DNA of 64,000 bases from positions 46,314,627 to 46,378,626 of the forward strand of contig NC_077223.1 of assembly GCF_024763615.1 (NCBI RefSeq). Reading direction: 5' to 3'. Under the pieces are notes generated by a model, which was not told the origin of the DNA, did not search any database, and was given only the letters and a program-made list of their open reading frames with translations. Source of the stretch: Phlebotomus papatasi (taxonomy: Eukaryota; Arthropoda; Insecta; Diptera; Psychodidae). The position numbers and the translations under genes are program-made. Positions 59,851-64,000 of this stretch are shown here, in pieces (position 1 is the first letter of the stretch; the number at the start of each line of letters is the position of its first letter).

Positions 59851-60002
59851 ACTACCTACAAAATCCATATTTAAGTCTGACAACTCAGGAAGGCTTATTG
59901 TTTCTGTTTTGTAATTTGTCTTATATTATAAATGTATTTGTTGTTTTGTTTTGTCATACGAAAGAGGAAGACCCCTACTCCCCTTATTCTTTTCCTTCTA
60001 TT

Positions 60003-60064
60003 CCACATCATCATCACACACATCATCATCATCATTTGAACTAGATAGATAGATTAGATAGATT
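60003..60064. repeat. CAT and GATA microsatellites
   Basis: A (CAT)n/(CA)n run (60005-60037) is followed by AGATAGATAGATTAGATAGA. It probably forms the tail of LINE-c or of the next fragment. Confidence 0.7.
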
Positions 60065-60099
60065 CATTCTGGGGGCAGCAAGCGGCTTCCATCCATACA

Positions 60100-60443
60100 C
60101 GTCCAGCTCCAGTCTCAGCTACAGCCGCTCCATCTTCTTCGTGTATTATGTCCTCGCCAACTCGCCAGCTGCATCCAGGCCTCCGTTAGGGCCCCTTATG
60201 CATTCCCTTTATGGTTGTCCCTTACGGGTTGTGTGTATTGAGCCAGCCAGTCCTTCGGATAAATTCCATTAGACAAGCCGGCTTTAATTTTGGTAGATCA
60301 TTCCAGTCAAGCACCACATTTCCAAGTAGCGCTCGTCTGGTGTTGTAAAGGCTGGGACAGTCACATACATAATGTAGGACCGTTTCCTCAGCGTTGTCAC
60401 AACGTTGTTTATTTGAACTAGATTTATAAATATTTGTTATCAT
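60100..60443 (-). mobile_element. LINE-d ORF C-terminal fragment
   Basis: The minus strand encodes CDNAEETVLHYVCDCPSLYN then RRALLGN and LMEFIRRTGWL, the C-terminal zinc-knuckle tail of R1/Jockey/I-like LINEs, ending at 60222. The 3' UTR lies below that. It is in the opposite orientation to LINE-c. Confidence 0.65.
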
Positions 60444-60760
60444 TTCGTTTTCTCATTGGTATGGCATTTTCCTTGCGTCAACACGAGCTGAACTCGACGG
60501 CAATACTACGTGCTAGAATGAGCCTTGTTGCTGTTCTACCTTTAACTACCTACTGACCTGTCTCCTGTCTTCCTTTCGAATATAAGTCTGTTTTTTGCGC
60601 TTTTTTTAATTTTTCGGGAAATTGTCTTTTTTGTAACTTGGCTTATACAGTTTGTGAACCAATAGTTTTTTCCGTTTACCTGAGGAGACCTGTCGCGGAG
60701 TCGTTCGATAGGCGCAGTGCAGATTATTAAAATAAAATTGAATTGAATTAATTGAAGTAG
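60444..60760 (+). mobile_element. LINE 3' UTR fragment with TTGAA tail
   Basis: CCGTTTACCTGAGGAGACC and the final AAATTGAATTGAATTAATTG match the end of 58676-59138. It has no ORF. Confidence 0.5.
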
Positions 60761-61314
60761 CTGATAGCTGAGATTCTTTATAAAGTATGATTCATTTTTC
60801 ATTTCAATTTTTTGCATAAAATTTATTCAGATACCGTTACTTGAAAACATATCTTATAAAAGAAAGTGATTAAGATAAATATTAATTTTAGGTATTTAAA
60901 ATCGAAAAAATATAATGAATAAAAGAAATGTAGAACATGTTCTAATATTAAGATGCCAACTTTAAATTATAAAAAGGCAATAATCAAGATAAGATATAAA
61001 AATACATAATAGAACTTCTTAATTACCCCTTATATGTTTTATACAAGTTATGATTCCTCTTTAGTAGAACGCATTACATTGTTTGATTGTGTTGTATGTA
61101 GATAGTGGCCAGCCATATTTCTATGCGCCATATTCGGCTACTTAGCGGCTACCATCCATGATTTTTCTTTACAAGCTGAACCCCAGAAATTCTAAAGTCT
61201 TGTTCTTCAATTTAACATTAATTTTTTGTCCTTAATTAATTCTCTTTCTTTTTATATCATAGTTATGAAAGGGATGACATTATTTTTACGATTTTACGAT
61301 AACAAAAATATTGT
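60761..61314. other. Intergenic stretch
   Basis: AT-rich with no gene. The sequence TAGCTGAGATTCTTTATAAAG near 60768 resembles the hairpin motif at 31690. Confidence 0.3.
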
Positions 61315-62567
61315 TTATTCGTTTTCTTCTTTAACAATGCCCTTTTCAACTTTTATGAAAATTGTTTCAATCTTTTGATGGGTTGCGAAAGCTGAAGAAT
61401 CATCTTCTGCCTTAGCACTCAAGAGCTTTTCTTGATCTGCAATGTGGCCTTTGAATTCCTCATCTTTCAATTCGTAGTTTTGTATTTCATTATTTGATGG
61501 TTTAAGTAGATTTGTAGAAGTGTGCTTTATTAATATATGTTGCTTGAGATTTTTTTTTAGTTTAAATTTTCGACGACAAATGGAGCATACAAAAGATTTA
61601 TTATGAATTACTTTATGTTTCTTAAGCTCACTTATGAAATCAAATTTTTTGTGGCAAAGACTACAGCCATAGGGTTTGTATTTTCGATGTGTGATTACAT
61701 GCTTATTCAATAGAATTTTACTTGAAAATGAATATGAACATATAGCACACATAAATGGTCTTTTATGAATGATCAAATGACTTTCAAGAATTCTACTCGT
61801 TGTAAACTTCTTAACACAAGTGGGACATTCAAAAGTCCCTTCTTCGTCTTCGCTTGGTAATACATCCGTATGTAATTTATTTATATGTGTCTCTAATCCA
61901 AATTCACTTCTGATTTTCAAGAGACAAAATTCACATTCCAAAAGTTTTTTGTGAGTCTGAGAATGCTTTCTTACATCAACTAGATTTTTGAAGGTCTGCA
62001 TACAAATTGAGCACTTGATAACATCACCTATATGAAGATATAATTATTATTTTTTTAAATATGAAGAATTATAACTTGAAGAATACTTACCTGTAAGTTC
62101 AGTAGGTAGACCAGGGTGGCAAATTTTAATATGCTGAGCGCAATAATCTTTTCGACAATACTCCTTATTGCAATAGAGACATTTTACGTATTCTTCTTTT
62201 GTGGGCTTTGAATGCATAAATTTATGACGAGCCAAGAAGCGGGAATGTTTAAAAGAACTGGAACATTGGTCACATTTATATCGTCTCTCGATACTATGCT
62301 TGTCCATGTGCTTTTTAAGAAGATCCTTTTCAATAAATCTCTTGCAGCAAATGCTACAGGCGAATTTTCTTATATCATTATTTTTATTGTCTTTCGTATA
62401 AGACAAATTAATGTGTCTCAGCAAAGTGTATTGATGCTGAAACGACATTTGACACGTCCCACATTGAAAGGGTTTTTCAATTGAATGGGTCTTTACATGT
62501 TCCTTCAATTCGTCAAGAGTATCAAATACCCTACTGCACTTCTTGATAGTGCATGTAGTTGAATCAC
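61315..62567 (-). CDS. C2H2 zinc-finger protein ZNF-4, last two exons (5' part not in window)
   Basis: Exons 62567-62091 and 62027-61315 are close paralogs of the last two exons of ZNF-3. The first is exactly 477 bases in both, and the second is 713 versus 719. They hold five and six fingers and end IFIKVEKGIVKEENE. The first exon starts in phase 1 (GDSTTCTIKKCSR), so at least one upstream finger exon is required. None is seen in 62568-64000, and the gene either continues past the window or has lost its front. The GLPTELTG block ends the first exon, as in ZNF-3. The stop overlaps AATAAA. Confidence 0.85.
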
Positions 62568-64000
62568 CTGATAAAGATAAAATAAATATTAAAGGACTTC
62601 TTGAAGACACTGTAAATATTTCTTCTATTTTTAAGTCGTGTGAAAACCAATGTAAGGGGGAAGTGGGGCACCTTTGAAATTGGAATTTTCCCCCTATGTT
62701 AAAAACTGTGTGTTCCGGATAGGAACATGCCTTTTCTTCAATATATGAGAAATTGTATGTAAATTCCCACGAGCTAAAATGATAAAGTTTAGGTTTAGAT
62801 TTTTTGCATTATATTTGATCCAAATTAGAAATTATCCATCTCATCAAGCAGATAACTAATCCAAATATGCTTCAAGATAGTTTCATCCTTTAAAGATCAT
62901 TAGTTTACTTAATAATCATGCCAATCCTTGGGCATAACATTCAGATACAGAATTTCTCATTAAATACTAAATTACATATTTTTAGGGATAGTTTTTTATC
63001 ATAAATATCCGTAATTTATCATTCATATATGCAAGATCAGTTTTCTACACTATCAAACTATAATTATACTTGATATCGTTAGTCCAATCCTTATACTAGT
63101 GTATGAAAAAAACCATATGAATTCTTTATCATGTCTCATAGCATTTTCAATTCAAGATTAAAAATGCACTTTTAATCCGAATTTCAGATGGAAATTACCA
63201 TCAATAGAATCGTACTAAAGCCAATTATCACTTTCTAAAGGATTCATCCTTCAAATCAATATATTTCAGGGTATATTTAAGAAATTCACTTTTATATGAG
63301 AATTCATCCAGTGAATGGCCGACCTACTTAACGTGCGTCATTGGGTGAAGAAGACAAACAAGAAAAATGCAATTCTGCATATCAGACATAAGGGAAAGGC
63401 TCATAATTTGGTCCAGTTTTCTATTTTGGACACTTTGCGGATAAAATTGGACACTAAAAATAAATTGAATAAAATTATGGATTTTTATTCCAATATTTGA
63501 TGAATAATTAATTCTATCTAAATATTTGTTCTGTTTGGAAGATTTTAACACTAAATACGTTAAATTCTGAATATGATTTGAGTTGAAATTGCTTTGTTGA
63601 AAATTCAGTTTGCTTACGAAAAATATGACAGAACTTTGTGTTTACTTCAGTCTTATTTAGCTGTGGTGAAGTACTAACAATGTTTCTTCGCATTTTTTGA
63701 GTGATATTATTTAATATTGTGTTGATTCACGTTACTGATGATTTGTACATTTGACCTGAAGTGAGATTTGCCTTGTGAATTAGATTTTTCGTGTGAAAAA
63801 TGGGAAATTTTTTAAAGACATTTACCAGTGAGGTGATGAATCTTATTTTGGACAGGTGTTTTTCTCACGAAATTTCGAGAAGTTTTAGCTTTTGTGATGA
63901 CTAGATTGGACAAATGCCTGGAGAAACAAAGGAGCTTCATCTCTACGAAAGAGATGTAGCGAGAAATGCATTGAAAGGCTCCCGGAAAGGCCAGGGAATG
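62568..64000. other. Right edge, presumed ZNF-4 intron or flank
   Basis: No exon of the cluster type is recognisable. AAGGGGGAAGTGGGGCACC near 62655 resembles the end of the 31739 MITE. Sequence near 63780-64000 is slightly richer in GC but I can support no gene. Confidence 0.35.

Overview
The window looks like a piece of a dipteran insect nuclear genome. It is AT-rich, has spliced genes with GT-AG introns and AATAAA signals, and is densely packed with decayed transposable elements. A nematoceran such as a sand fly is my best guess, but the sequence alone does not prove it. The genes I recognise are conserved animal housekeeping genes plus an insect-style C2H2 zinc-finger cluster.

Left part (1-18 kb). 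An intronless-CDS BTB/POZ-BACK protein gene (538-1980, +) is followed by dispersed repeats, then the complete three-exon COG7 gene (12339-6514, -). COG7 is a Golgi tethering-complex subunit, and its second intron holds a 2.0-kb non-autonomous DNA transposon. From 12.3 to 18 kb there are repeats, a decayed tandem satellite and a broken THAP-domain remnant on the minus strand.

Middle (18-34 kb). The puromycin-sensitive aminopeptidase gene (Psa, M1 family) runs from 18235 to 33645 on the plus strand in five coding exons. These join in phase 0 to give an 864-residue protein with intact GAMEN, HEXXH-x18-E and catalytic Tyr. Its 8.9-kb first intron and 3.6-kb third intron are packed with MITEs, including a MITE inserted in an older copy of itself and a foldback-type element inserted in another MITE.

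Right part (36-62.6 kb). A minus-strand tandem cluster holds at least three complete C2H2 zinc-finger genes (14, 10 and 19 fingers), a fourth cut off at its 5' side, and two paralogous genes with a different Cys-rich domain. Four first exons (39790, 46990, 50272, 57357) encode a short N-terminus built around a VKEEY box and several psi-K-x-E SUMO-type motifs. All four end in phase 2, so one N-terminal module is attached to two unrelated C-terminal domains. LINE fragments from several lineages, a tRNA-derived SINE with a 13-bp target duplication, and many TA-, TWA- and TTAA-flanked MITEs fill the gaps.

The observations I find most interesting are the shared N-terminal exon module across zinc-finger and non-zinc-finger genes, the possibility that the orphan exon at 42.7 kb is spliced from a neighbour's first exon, the nested MITE and LINE insertions that give a relative dating, and the palindromic 146-147-bp MITE found within ten bases of a 5' splice site in two unrelated genes. 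All coordinates were read by eye. No alignments or searches were run.
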